Part shown: piece by piece, positions 15,449 to 23,867 of the stretch | How the letters are laid out: each line of letters begins with the position of its first letter | Numbering within the stretch: position 1 is the first letter of the stretch | Source: Kitasatospora aureofaciens | Lineage (GTDB): Bacteria; Actinomycetota; Actinomycetes; Streptomycetales; Streptomycetaceae | Reading direction: 5' to 3' | NCBI RefSeq assembly: GCF_019192735.1 | Contig: NZ_JAHTKP010000028.1 | Coordinates: 1-64,000, forward strand | DNA: 64,000 nt | Program-made: the position numbers and the translations under genes | The notes under the pieces: model-generated | What the model was told of the DNA's origin: nothing | Seen by the model: only the letters and a program-made list of their open reading frames with translations | Databases searched by the model: none

Positions 15449-16669
15449 TCAGGCGTAGGCGGGGATTCCGCCGTGCGGGCGCAGGCGTTCCGCGAGTCCG
15501 GTGACCCAGCGGTCGGTGCGGGGGGAGGCGGTGTTCGTCGCCAGCGCGGCGGCCCGGGAGGCGGTGGTGCGCGCCTGGTCGATCTCCCCGGCGTCCAGGT
15601 AGGAGCCGGACAGCCAGCACAGGTAGAGGGCCACTTCGCGGGCGTGGGTCTCGTCGTACGGCGCGGTGACCTGTTCCAGGATGGGTACCGCACGCTGCGG
15701 CTGATGCAGTTGTGCCCAGCAGCGGCCGGCCATGATGCGGGATTCCTCGCGGTTGATCCAGTACACCCAGTCCGGTTCTTCGACCTTCGCGTGGTCGCGC
15801 TGATCGTGGAACTGCGCGGCCATCCCGAGAGCGCGGTCGACACCAGCGGCGTCGCCGGTGCGGGCGCATGCCCAGGCGAGACGGTCGGCCAGGACAACGC
15901 CCATCGCCGGTAGTTCCGCTACCGGCGCGTTCACCAGGGAGGCCCGCGCCATCTGTACCGACTCGCCCGGGTTGTCGGAGGAGGCGGTGAGGTAGGACAG
16001 TTCGGAGAGCGCTGATGACGCCAGCACCCGGTCACCTGCCTGGTTCGCTGCCTTCACCGCCTTCAGCGCGAGCTGGCGCGCTTCCTGGTGATGCCCGGCG
16101 TCGAAGGCCGTCCACGAGCTGAACTGGCACAGCTCGGCGAAGGACGACAGCAGCGCGCGGCCGTTCGCCGCGGTGAACGAGCCGGTCGTCAGATTCTCGA
16201 CCCGCGCCACCTCGGTCAGCGCGAGCGGCCTGGTGGCCGCCCCTCCGGTGTAGTCGTCCAGCCGGCGCAGGTCGGCCACCCGGTCCTTGATGTTGCGTAC
16301 ATCGGCGGTGCCGATCCGCTGTCCACCGGCTACCGCCGCCGGCGAGAGCATCGCTGCCCACGCCGCTGCACCGACTCCCAGAAACTCCCGACGTTCCACA
16401 GGCTCATCCGTCCCTTCGCCGCCGATGACCTTGTTGTTCTGGCCGCCCAACGCGGCGCTGGGGTCCAGCTTGAGCACCTGCACGAGCCACGGCATCCAGT
16501 AGTCCGGCGTGCGCCTGGCGGTCTCCCACCGGTACACCGAATCCTGGCCTAAGCCCTTGGGGCCGCGCCCTTCGGCGATCCCCAGTTCACGGGCCAGCCT
16601 TGGCCGGTTCCAGTTGAGGGCCTCGCGTGCGGCCCTGATCATGTTTCCGATCTCGGCGTCGCCCGGCAA
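15449..16669 (-). CDS. XRE-family regulator with C-terminal TPR-like domain
   Basis: 406 aa. Residues 1-65 form a lambda-repressor-like helix-turn-helix (IGNMIRAAREALNWNRPRLA, SVYRWETARRTPDYWMPWL). A Tat- or linker-like stretch (RREFLGVGAAAWAAMLSPAA) comes next, then helical repeats (residues 160-390) like TPR pairs seen in Streptomyces regulators of development and secondary metabolism. It is divergent from the cluster starting at 16868 and so is its likely local regulator. Confidence 0.8.
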   Translation of the reverse strand: MPGDAEIGNMIRAAREALNWNRPRLARELGIAEGRGPKGLGQDSVYRWETARRTPDYWMPWLVQVLKLDPSAALGGQNNKVIGGEGTDEPVERREFLGVGAAAWAAMLSPAAVAGGQRIGTADVRNIKDRVADLRRLDDYTGGAATRPLALTEVARVENLTTGSFTAANGRALLSSFAELCQFSSWTAFDAGHHQEARQLALKAVKAANQAGDRVLASSALSELSYLTASSDNPGESVQMARASLVNAPVAELPAMGVVLADRLAWACARTGDAAGVDRALGMAAQFHDQRDHAKVEEPDWVYWINREESRIMAGRCWAQLHQPQRAVPILEQVTAPYDETHAREVALYLCWLSGSYLDAGEIDQARTTASRAAALATNTASPRTDRWVTGLAERLRPHGGIPAYA

Positions 16670-16867
16670 CGCGCTCCCCTCTCTGGCCTATTCCTGGTCT
16701 ATGCCCTGGCCTACTCGGGTCTATACGGGCCTACAGCTTGGCAGCTTCTCTCGTGCTGTACCCGCCAGTTGACTGTGCGTAAGCCGCTCGGCGCGAGGAA
16801 TACCGATCCCCCTCGGCGCCCGTGGAAACGTGCCGGGCGGCTTCCCCGACCTTCGAGGAGGCCCGTC

Positions 16868-17020
16868 ATGCCCGTCGCAGCCGACCAACCACCGCCCCGC
16901 CGTACCTCGGCCACTGCCAGCGCGGGCGTGACGCGAGCGCACAAGCGCGCGCTGGTGCTGTGGCAGATCGGAGAGGTCCGGCGCAAGACCCGGCTACGCC
17001 GGGCCCGGAGCATGCGATGA
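16868..17020 (+). CDS. 50-aa basic protein
   Basis: GAGGAGG precedes ATG 16868, and the frame ends by ATGA overlap with the next gene, good evidence for translation. The product is Arg-rich (GEVRRKTRLRRARSMR at the C-terminus) with a Pro/Ala/Thr N-terminus. It starts a rightward cluster. Function unknown; a leader or precursor peptide is possible but unsupported. Confidence 0.55.
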   Translation: MPVAADQPPPRRTSATASAGVTRAHKRALVLWQIGEVRRKTRLRRARSMR

Positions 17021-17211
17021 CCGGCTCCGACTTCGTCCCGTTGGAGAAGCGCCGGCAGGGCCTGACAATCCGCACCTACAAGGTCGACGCGGCGGGCGAG
17101 ACCTACGACGACTCCGGCACCGCCACCGTCGATCCGGACGACGTGCGCGCGCAGGATCTCCACCCGTCGGCCCGCTGGCCGACCTGCGGATGCGGCAGGG
17201 GCGGGCACTGA
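17017..17211 (+). CDS. 64-aa protein with C-terminal CGC motif
   Basis: Starts at the overlap ATGA. The N-terminal 45 residues look like a small beta domain (LTIRTYKVDAAGETYDDSGT). The C-terminus PTCGCGRGGH carries two Cys and a His. It precedes the aminotransferase by 54 bp and is presumably cotranscribed. No family recognised. Confidence 0.55.
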   Translation: MTGSDFVPLEKRRQGLTIRTYKVDAAGETYDDSGTATVDPDDVRAQDLHPSARWPTCGCGRGGH

Positions 17212-17265
17212 CCGGCTCGCACTTCCCAACCGCCCAGTGAGAACACTCAAGAAGGGACTTCCCCC

Positions 17266-18561
17266 GTGGATCGGTACTTGCCCCAGCGCGGACGGCTGCT
17301 GACCTCGACCCGGTCGCTGCCGGACTTCGAGGTGGTGTCCGCGAGCGGGCCCTGGCTCCACCGTGCCGACGGCACCAGGATCTTCGACGGATCGAGCGGA
17401 ATGCTCACCGCCAACGTCGGGCAGAGCAGCGCGCGGGTCCTCGCCCGCATCGAGCAGCAGTTCCAGGCGTACTCGTTCGGGGGCGCCGCCGTTGTCCAGC
17501 CCCACATCCAGCTGGAGCTGATGGACCGTCTGTGCCGCGCCGTTGGCCGACCGCAGGACTCCGTCGCGCTGGTCACGTGCGGAACACTCGGCGTGGAGGT
17601 CGCCATCGGCCTGGCCCGCAACATCGCGCGCGTGCGCGGCGGGAAGCGGGGCGGGGACATCCTGACGTCCGACCTGAGCTACCACGGGATGAGCGCGCTC
17701 ACCCTCGCGCTGGCCGGCAACCACGCCCGCCGGCCCCGACCCGAGGACGCGATGGGCCTTGGCCCGGCGTTCCCGGCGCCGTACCCGCCCACCCACGGCC
17801 ACGGCGACGGGCAGGTGTGCGATGCCTCGTGCGCCGACGAGGTGGCGAAGGCGATCGACAGCAGGGGCGCGGAGCACGTCGCCGCGGTCCTGCTGGAGCC
17901 GGTCAACGGCACCACCGGCGGGGCCTTCGTGCCGCCCGACGGCTACCTGCGCCGGGTCGGGGAGATCTGCCGGGAGCGGGACGTCCTGGTGATCCACGAC
18001 GAGGTGCTGACCGGGCTGTGGCGCACCGGCACGCCGCTGGCCAGTCGGCACTGGGACGGCTGCGAGCCGGACATCGTCATCCTGTCCAAGGGCCTGGGCG
18101 CCGGCTACACCCCGGTGGCCGCGGTGCTGGCGTCGCCCAAGATCGCCCCGCTGATCCGCCACGCCGACGCGGACCCGCTGCCCGCGATGGGCACCATGGC
18201 AGCCCACCCCCTCATGGCGGCGGCCTGCCTCGGCGTCCTGGACGAGCTGGAGGCGATGGACCACGACGCCTTCCGGGCCCGTGGCGAGCGGCTCGGCGCG
18301 TCCCTGCGGTCCCTGACCGATCTGCCCGGTGTGCGGGAGGTAAGGGGCCTGGGCCACCTGTACGGGGTGGAACTCGCGCCCGGCCTGCTGTGGCCCCTGC
18401 TGCGGCAGACCGAGCAGCGCGGGGTGTTCTTCTACCCGTTCACCGGCGCCGGCGAGCCGCGCAGCGAGGGCCTGGTCGTCGCCCCGCCGCTGACCTCGAC
18501 GGACGAAGACCTCGACTTCCTGACCACCGCGCTCACCGGCGCGGTCACCGCCCTGAACTGA
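17266..18561 (+). CDS. class III pyridoxal-phosphate aminotransferase
   Basis: 431 aa, typical length for the family. The PLP lysine is in VILSKGLGAGYTPVAAV. The Asp pairing with the cofactor pyridine N is in VLVIHDEVLTGLWRTG, and LLEPVNGTTGGAFVPP lies before it. The enzyme would move an amino group between an amine or amino acid and a keto or aldehyde substrate; the substrate cannot be read from sequence. Neighbours (sirtuin-like, GNAT, UDP-sugar dehydrogenase) suggest an amino-sugar or small-molecule pathway. Confidence 0.85.
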   Translation: MDRYLPQRGRLLTSTRSLPDFEVVSASGPWLHRADGTRIFDGSSGMLTANVGQSSARVLARIEQQFQAYSFGGAAVVQPHIQLELMDRLCRAVGRPQDSVALVTCGTLGVEVAIGLARNIARVRGGKRGGDILTSDLSYHGMSALTLALAGNHARRPRPEDAMGLGPAFPAPYPPTHGHGDGQVCDASCADEVAKAIDSRGAEHVAAVLLEPVNGTTGGAFVPPDGYLRRVGEICRERDVLVIHDEVLTGLWRTGTPLASRHWDGCEPDIVILSKGLGAGYTPVAAVLASPKIAPLIRHADADPLPAMGTMAAHPLMAAACLGVLDELEAMDHDAFRARGERLGASLRSLTDLPGVREVRGLGHLYGVELAPGLLWPLLRQTEQRGVFFYPFTGAGEPRSEGLVVAPPLTSTDEDLDFLTTALTGAVTALN

Positions 18562-18606
18562 AACGACCAGCCGGGCCCCACCCGGCCGACGCCCCAAGGA
18601 GGCATC

Positions 18607-19848
18607 GTGCTTCTGCCGTACTCCGTGATCGACTCCCTGACCCCCGAGCAGTCCCGCATGTGGGCCGAACACTTCTCGCCCGAGGCTGGCGGGCGCCGCC
18701 CGTCCACCGAGGAGGGAATCTGGCGGCGGACCCAGGACCCGCGCAACGCCGAGCAGTCCGGGTGGAGCGAGGACGAGAACGGGCGGCGCCGCGTCGTCCA
18801 CTACCGGCTCCACTACGACCTCGACCAGACTCAGCCGATGGACCGCCTGGTGCTGGCGGAGCTGTACCTGTACGTGTCGTGGCTGGCCCCGGCTGACGAG
18901 ATCGCCGCCCACCGGCGCGACCTGGAGAAGTGGCTCGCCGAGGGCGGGTGGAAGCCCGCCGGGGACCGGGGCAACCTCTGGCGGCTCGGCGACCTGTTCG
19001 CCATGGTCACCGAGCACGCCGTCCACCCGCAGGACGAGCGGGCCGGCCGCGACACCCCCGAGGGGTTCACGTCGATCGACGTCACGATCCAGTCCATCGA
19101 CTACGCGCTCGCCCGGGCGTCGCGGAACCTGCCCTGGGACGTGCTGGCCGGCGGGATGCGCGTCAAGGAGGAGCGCGGCACCCCCGAGTACGCCGACGAC
19201 CTCTCGGGGCTGCTGCAGCACCTGCCGTTCGTCGTGGAGGCCGGGTGCGGCACCAGCATCGAGGCCGGCGTCCAGCCGCTGCACTGGCTGCACGAGGTCT
19301 ACCGGGTCACCGCCCGCAAGGGCAACGACCTCACCCAGGGCTACAAGTTCACCATGTCGCCGGGCTCCGACGTCCTGGTCCAGGAGATGCTGACCGCCAC
19401 TGAGCGCAAGATCGGCGACATGGTGAGCATGTTCCGCGCCCTGGTCGAGGCGGAACCGACCGAGGCGCACCGGGTGCTGAAGGCCCTGTACGACGCGGGC
19501 CACGCGGTCGGAAAGATCGCGACCCACAACTTCGACCGGCTCTTCGCCCGGACCGGGGTGCCCGAGGCGTTCATGCGCAGGTACGACCAGAAGACGCCGC
19601 ACATGGAGTATCCCGACGACGCCAAGGCCCTGCTGGTGATCGGCCTCCACGCCGACCGGCGCGACGTCCAAAAGCGCGCCCGCGAGCGCGGGCTGCGGGT
19701 GTTCTTCCTGGACACCGAGGGCGTCACCGAGAACGGGGTCCACAAGGAGTACCTGATCGAGGGCGCCCGCAAGGGCGACGTCATCGTGCGCTCCGAGGCC
19801 ATCCCGGCGCTGCGGCGCCTGGCCGAGCTCCTGGGAGTCGAGTGCTGA
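18607..19848 (+). CDS. sirtuin-like (SIR2-fold) protein
   Basis: 413 aa. After an unfamiliar 190-residue N-terminal region come segments in sirtuin order: VVEAGCGTSIEAGVQPLHW (cf. GAGxSxxxGIPxFR), PTEAHRVLKALYDAGHAVGK followed by IATHNFDRLFARTG (cf. PxxxH...TQNxDxLxxxAG), and LLVIGLHADRRDVQKRARER. The zinc-binding module between them is missing. Sirtuin folds bind NAD and either deacylate or hydrolyse it. The activity here is uncertain. Start GTG 18607 has AAGGAGG upstream. Confidence 0.6.
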   Translation: MLLPYSVIDSLTPEQSRMWAEHFSPEAGGRRPSTEEGIWRRTQDPRNAEQSGWSEDENGRRRVVHYRLHYDLDQTQPMDRLVLAELYLYVSWLAPADEIAAHRRDLEKWLAEGGWKPAGDRGNLWRLGDLFAMVTEHAVHPQDERAGRDTPEGFTSIDVTIQSIDYALARASRNLPWDVLAGGMRVKEERGTPEYADDLSGLLQHLPFVVEAGCGTSIEAGVQPLHWLHEVYRVTARKGNDLTQGYKFTMSPGSDVLVQEMLTATERKIGDMVSMFRALVEAEPTEAHRVLKALYDAGHAVGKIATHNFDRLFARTGVPEAFMRRYDQKTPHMEYPDDAKALLVIGLHADRRDVQKRARERGLRVFFLDTEGVTENGVHKEYLIEGARKGDVIVRSEAIPALRRLAELLGVEC

Positions 19849-20297
19849 CAGCCCGTCGCGCCACCGCGGCCGACGCCACCGAGCTCGCCCGCCTGGCAAC
19901 CGAGCTCGCCGGCGTGGTCGGGGCCTGGAGCAGCAGACTGACAGCCTTCTTCCACGAGCACGTCGAGACGGACCGGGTCGCCGCGTTCGTCATCGACCGC
20001 CCGCGCGGCGGACTCGCGGCCTGCGCCTGCGCCACCATCACCCACTCCATCCCCGGCCCCAACCACGCTGGCATCTACGCCCACATCCACACGGTCTACA
20101 CCGCCCCCGAGTACCGGCTGCGCGGCTGTGCCCGAGCCACGGTGCAGGCCCTGGTGGACTGGCTCACCGAGCAGGGCTGCGGCCTGATCACCCTCAACGC
20201 CAGCAACGACGGAGCACACCTCTACAGCTCGCTCGGCTTCACCGCCAACGAGCGGGCGATGCGGCTGATCCAGCCCATCCCGACAGCGAACTTCTGA
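19842..20297 (+). CDS. GNAT-family N-acetyltransferase
   Basis: 151 aa. Motif A is visible as IHTVYTAPEYRLRGCARATV, with the acetyl-CoA pyrophosphate loop RLRGCA. Late motif LITLNASNDGAHLYSSLGF is typical of the family. It starts inside the end of the sirtuin-like gene (7-bp overlap), so the two are translationally coupled. The acyl acceptor is unknown; coupling to a sirtuin-like enzyme hints at acetylation/deacetylation of one target or a shared pathway. Confidence 0.8.
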   Translation: MLTARRATAADATELARLATELAGVVGAWSSRLTAFFHEHVETDRVAAFVIDRPRGGLAACACATITHSIPGPNHAGIYAHIHTVYTAPEYRLRGCARATVQALVDWLTEQGCGLITLNASNDGAHLYSSLGFTANERAMRLIQPIPTANF

Positions 20298-20341
20298 TCG
20301 GCATCGGGCCTGACTCAAGGCCACTGCCCCAAACCGGTAGC

Positions 20342-20376
20342 GTCGGGGGCACACCGAGTAGCGGTGTGCCCCCGAC
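20342..20376 (+). promoter_or_regulatory. 15-bp perfect hairpin before the dehydrogenase
   Basis: GTCGGGGGCACACCG (20342-20356) pairs perfectly with 20362-20376 around a 5-nt loop. It ends 16 nt before ATG 20393, leaving the AAGGACC ribosome binding site free. It could be a terminator of the upstream genes, an attenuator or an operator. Confidence 0.55.
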
Positions 20377-20392
20377 CAGACAAGGACCTTCC

Positions 20393-21715
20393 ATGCGTGT
20401 TTCCGTGATCGGCTGTGGCCACCTCGGCATCCCGCACGCGGCGGCGATGGCCGAACTCGGCCACGAGGTCATCGGCGTGGACGTCGACCGGGAGAAGATC
20501 GCCTGGCTCAACGCTGGCGAGTGCCCCATCTTCGAGGCCGGCCTGCCCGAGTTGATCGCCCGTCACACCGCGAGCGGCCGACTGCGGTTCACCACCGACA
20601 TTCGCGAGGCCGCCGACTTCGCCGAGCTGCACTTCATCGGCGTCGGAACGCCCATCGACGCCGACGGCCGCTCCTACGACAACGCGCAGGTCTTCGGCGC
20701 CATCCGCCAGCTCGCACCCCACCTCGACAAGGCGTGCACGATCGTCGGGAAGTCCACCGTCACGGTCGGGACCACCGTCCAGGTCACCGCTCTCGCCCAG
20801 CGCCTGGCCCCGGCCGGCGAGCGTGTCGAGGTCGTGTGGAACCCGGAGTTCCTGCGCGAGGGTCACGCGGTCGAGGACACCCTGCGCCCGGACCGCCTCA
20901 TCGCCGGGGTCACCAGCGCCGAGGGAGAGAAGGCGATCCGCGCGGTCTACGCGGGCATCCTGGACGCCGGCGTGCCGCTGTTCGTCACCGATCCGCAGAC
21001 CGCCGAACTCGCCAAGGGCGCGGCGAACACCTTCCTCGGTTTGAAGATCTCGTACATCAACGCGGTGGCCGACATGTGCGAGGCCGCCGGCGGGGACATC
21101 TCCAAGATCGTGGAGATCCTGGGCATCGACCCGCGGATCGGCGCCGGCGGCATGAAGCCCGGCATCGGCTACGGCGGCGGCTGCCTGCCCAAGGACGTCC
21201 GCGCCTTCACCGCCTCCGCCCGCCAGCTCGGCGCCGACCAGGCCGCCAACCTGCTGCTCGCCGCCGAGAAGATCAACGAGACGCGCGTCAGCGTCGCTAT
21301 GGGCCTCATCACCCGCGCCATGGGCGACCGCCCCGTCAAGGGCGCCGGGGTCACCGTGTGGGGCGCCGCGTTCAAGCCCGGCACCAATGATGTCCGCGAA
21401 TCCCCGGCTCTCGCCCTCGCCCAGGCGCTCCAGCAGGTCGGCGCCACCGTCACGGTGCACGACCCGCAAGCCGTGGCCACGGCCATGATCCGCAACCCCG
21501 AACTCGACTACACCGATGACCTGCCCGCCTCGCTCGACGGCGCCGATCTCGTCGTCCTGGCCACCGACTGGCCCGAGTACATGAAGGCCAACCCCCAGTC
21601 CCTCGCGGACCGCCCCGCCAACCCCCTGCTCATCGACTGCCGCACCATCCTCGACCCCGAGCCCTGGCGCGTGGCGGGCTGGACCGTCCACCAGCTCGGA
21701 CGACCCGGGAAGTAG
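20393..21715 (+). CDS. UDP-glucose/GDP-mannose 6-dehydrogenase family enzyme
   Basis: 440 aa from ATG 20393 (AAGGACC upstream); the frame extends 27 bp further but without support. The NAD-binding GxGxxG is VIGCGHLGIPHA at residues 5-16. The catalytic Cys lies in GYGGGCLPKDVRAF near residue 265. A C-terminal UDP-binding Rossmann domain (VTVWGAAFKPGTNDVRESPA) completes the family. It oxidises a nucleotide hexose twice to the uronate using NAD+. A terminator follows at 21785-21834. Confidence 0.9.
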   Translation: MRVSVIGCGHLGIPHAAAMAELGHEVIGVDVDREKIAWLNAGECPIFEAGLPELIARHTASGRLRFTTDIREAADFAELHFIGVGTPIDADGRSYDNAQVFGAIRQLAPHLDKACTIVGKSTVTVGTTVQVTALAQRLAPAGERVEVVWNPEFLREGHAVEDTLRPDRLIAGVTSAEGEKAIRAVYAGILDAGVPLFVTDPQTAELAKGAANTFLGLKISYINAVADMCEAAGGDISKIVEILGIDPRIGAGGMKPGIGYGGGCLPKDVRAFTASARQLGADQAANLLLAAEKINETRVSVAMGLITRAMGDRPVKGAGVTVWGAAFKPGTNDVRESPALALAQALQQVGATVTVHDPQAVATAMIRNPELDYTDDLPASLDGADLVVLATDWPEYMKANPQSLADRPANPLLIDCRTILDPEPWRVAGWTVHQLGRPGK

Positions 21716-21784
21716 CTCACCGCCCGCACAATCACCATCGAGGCCTGCGCCGAGCACCACCCGGTCGCCGCGTAGAACACCGAG

Positions 21785-21834
21785 CACGCCGAAGGGCGGT
21801 ACCAGCCACTCAGGCCGGGCCGCCCTTCGGCGTG
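21785..21834 (+). terminator. terminator after the dehydrogenase
   Basis: CACGCCGAAGGGCGG (21785-21799) and CCGCCCTTCGGCGTG (21820-21834) form a perfect 15-bp stem with a 20-nt loop, 70 bp past the stop. Confidence 0.75.
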
Positions 21835-21839
21835 GACCT

Positions 21840-21875
21840 GAGGGCCCGGAGCAGAGGCCCGGACGCACCAAGTAG
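21840..21875 (+). pseudogene. 36-bp relic of a zeta toxin 3' end
   Basis: Reads EGPEQRPGRTK-stop, against EGPEQRRGRSK-stop at the end of the zeta module 2 gene (15034), with most nucleotides identical. No further toxin sequence is visible upstream, where the terminator stands. Confidence 0.5.
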
Positions 21876-22041
21876 GGGGCCTCGGGCTGACGGTCAGTCA
21901 GCGTGGCACCGGTAGGCTGTCGTTCAGCACTTCTCCGACCGGGCATCCCGGCCGGGTGCCCGGTGCCGCCTCGGCGGTGTCGGCCCCACCAGGCTCGGCG
22001 CCGCCGGGCCTGGTACCGGTACAGGAGAAAGGCGCTCCACC

Positions 22042-22263
22042 ATGGGTGATGTACTACCCGAACACGACGGCACTGGCAACGGCGAACAGCCCGAGCAGGA
22101 GCCGGCGGTGGAGCACCGCGATGAGACGCTCGTCGCGGCGATCGACAGGCTGACCGAGGAGCTGCGCGAGCACTCCCGGGCGCTGGGCCGCCGGACGGCG
22201 GCCGAGTACATCAGTGTGGGGGGTCTCGTCATCGAGATCATCCGGCTGATCTGGCTGTCGTAG
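22042..22263 (+). CDS. 73-aa acidic protein with C-terminal hydrophobic helix
   Basis: GGAGAAAGG upstream of ATG 22042. Residues 1-30 are acidic and Gln/Glu-rich, 30-55 amphipathic helix (ETLVAAIDRLTEELREHSRA), and 57-73 hydrophobic (YISVGGLVIEIIRLIWLS). The end could insert in or lie on a membrane. Stand-alone gene closed by the hairpin at 22293-22322. Function unknown. Confidence 0.6.
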   Translation: MGDVLPEHDGTGNGEQPEQEPAVEHRDETLVAAIDRLTEELREHSRALGRRTAAEYISVGGLVIEIIRLIWLS

Positions 22264-22292
22264 CCGCGCGGGGCCGCCAGGCCCTGAAACGC

Positions 22293-22322
22293 GAGAGGCC
22301 GGGTGCCAGCCCGGCCGTCTCT
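22293..22322 (+). terminator. terminator after 22263
   Basis: GAGAGGCCGGG / CCCGGCC-G-TCTC stem with loop TGCCAG, ending in TCTCTT, 30 bp past the stop. Confidence 0.65.
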
Positions 22323-22339
22323 TAGCGGTGTCACTGAGC

Positions 22340-22620
22340 GGGGCCGTCTACCTGACGAGGAGGGCGGTCCCGCTCTTCATTGTTCCCGGCATCACCGGGA
22401 GTCGAGTACACCGAGAACTCGCAGACTTGCATCCGCAGTCTCGGTTCAACCTTAGCAAGAACGAGTCATTCGACATGAAGTCGATCGACAAGAAGATGTT
22501 CCTGAACGCCTTCACGAAGAGGTTCAGGAAGACCTTCTTGCTTCTTGTGGAGGTCGTACCACGAAGAAGAACGACGATGAGGAACCGCACCAACGAGATG
22601 CGGGTCCCCAGATGCCAGTT
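22340..22620 (+). other. low-GC stretch without a convincing gene
   Basis: This region is near 50% G+C in a window above 70%. Frames on both strands stay open (22328-22762 plus; 22348-22665 minus) but neither product resembles a known family, and codon third positions are not G/C-rich. An inverted repeat TTCCTGAAC (22499-22507) / GTTCAGGAA (22522-22530) lies inside. It may be foreign DNA, a decayed gene or an RNA. No gene is seen in the rest of 22264-22758. Confidence 0.4.
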
Positions 22621-22701
22621 CCTCGCCTCCGTCACGAGAGGGATCGGAGTCGCCGTCGGCATCACCCGGCACTGCCTAGCGCGACGGCCTGGCGAGGCGC
22701 G

Positions 22702-22715
22702 AAAACGGCCGTTTT
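22702..22715 (+). repeat. AAAACGGCCGTTTT palindrome downstream of the MoxR-vWA operon
   Basis: A perfect 14-bp palindrome followed by GGCA. The same AAAACGGCCGTTTTGGCA string is the core of the 44-bp palindrome at 26767-26810 upstream of the operon, so the two copies bracket it. It is 43 bp past the last stop. Confidence 0.65.
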
Positions 22716-22758
22716 GGCAGAGCCGTGCTGGCTCGCAGGGTCGGCTGGCTGCACATGG

Positions 22759-23832
22759 CTAGGCGTCGGCGGTGGCGAGGAGGCTGCCGAGCTGGAGTTT
22801 GACGAGCTGGAGGGCGGAGGCGGTGTCGTCGAGGGAGGTGGAGAGCAGGGCGGCGTGTTCGTCGGTTGTCTTCTGGAGGGCGGCGAAGCGGTCGTAGAGG
22901 CGCTTGACGTCTGCGGTGCGGCCGGTTCGCTGGGCGGCGGCGATGTCCTTGGCCAGGCGGTCGAGGTCGTCCTTGGCCTTGGTGGTGAAGGCGGTGACGA
23001 TCATCTCGCGCATCTCGTCCTGGTCGGGGAGCGGGACGCGGACCAGGTGGCTGCCTTTGCCGAATCGGCTGACGAGTTCGCGCAGTGCGGCGAGCGCCGG
23101 GGAGTGCTGGCGGTGGACGTAGTAGACGCCGCCGGTGGGGCGGACGCGGATCGCGTTCAGGTCTTCGACGTAGCGGCGTACGAGAGAGCGCAGCTTATCG
23201 CCGGTCAGGTAGGTGCAGCGGCGCTGGTAGCTGGTCTTGAGGCTTTCGATCATCTGGTTCACGGTGGCCTGTTCGGCCTGGGGGAGCTTGGCGATGGCCT
23301 GGTGGTCGGGTTCGACGTGCAGGGTGCCGGCGCCGTCGGTGGTCGTGGTGTGGTCGCGGTTGAAGACGACGGTGCCGAGGCGGGTGTCGTAGCGCAGTTT
23401 GGTCTTCGCCTCGTCGCGGACTTCGCGGACGATGTGCCGGACGATGCGGTCGCCGTCCCGGCGTACGGGTCGGACCATGAGGACGGCGGAGCGGCCGAGT
23501 TCGGAGGTCTTGCGGCGTTTCCTGCTTCCGTCGCGGCCGGTGGCGGTGGGGTCGTCGAGCGGGTAGCTGTAGCGGACGCCGTCGGGGCCGGTGATGCGCT
23601 CGTAGGCGTCGACGGGTCGCAGGGGCGGCGGCAGGAGGTCGGGGTCGAGCTTGAGCTCGGCGAACCAGCGCTCCAGGTCGTCGCGGGTGACGTCGCCGTC
23701 GAAGATCGAGTAGAGCACCAGGTAGCCGAGCACGGGCGCGTCGCCGCCGGCCAGTGCGGCGGCGTAGGCGTCGAGGACCGCGTCGCCGGTCGCCAGGTCG
23801 GGGGTCGGGGGCTGCGGCTGGGCGGCGGTCAC
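22759..23832 (-). CDS. DUF6744-like third component of the MoxR-vWA operon
   Basis: 357 aa from GTG 23832 (GGAG 5 nt upstream). The open frame continues upstream only as a shadow of the vWA gene. Features include LGYLVLYSIFDGDVTRDDLE near the start, a central basic region, YLTGDKLRSLVRRYVEDLNA and IRVRPTGGVYYVHRQHSPAL, and a coiled-coil C-terminus. It resembles DUF6744 proteins as I remember them. Last gene of a three-gene unit, 35 bp after the vWA gene; probably a substrate, adaptor or effector of the MoxR-vWA pair. Confidence 0.65.
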   Translation of the reverse strand: MTAAQPQPPTPDLATGDAVLDAYAAALAGGDAPVLGYLVLYSIFDGDVTRDDLERWFAELKLDPDLLPPPLRPVDAYERITGPDGVRYSYPLDDPTATGRDGSRKRRKTSELGRSAVLMVRPVRRDGDRIVRHIVREVRDEAKTKLRYDTRLGTVVFNRDHTTTTDGAGTLHVEPDHQAIAKLPQAEQATVNQMIESLKTSYQRRCTYLTGDKLRSLVRRYVEDLNAIRVRPTGGVYYVHRQHSPALAALRELVSRFGKGSHLVRVPLPDQDEMREMIVTAFTTKAKDDLDRLAKDIAAAQRTGRTADVKRLYDRFAALQKTTDEHAALLSTSLDDTASALQLVKLQLGSLLATADA

Positions 23833-23867
23833 GTGGTCTCCATGGTCGGGGGCAGGCAGGGAAGTGG

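Noticed and set aside
16711..19899. 1062-codon frame on the minus strand
   Set aside because: It is antisense to the aminotransferase and sirtuin-like genes; its translation is Gly/Arg/Val filler, and third-position composition supports the plus-strand genes.
22702..22715. Downstream palindrome as an intrinsic terminator of the MoxR-vWA operon
   Set aside because: The stem core is only seven pairs, mostly A-T, with no loop, which is unlike the GC-rich terminators elsewhere in the window; a binding site or module edge fits better.
22328..22762. 144-aa plus-strand and 105-aa minus-strand frames
   Set aside because: Codon third positions are not G/C-biased as in the neighbours, no ribosome binding site fits, and neither protein is recognisable.
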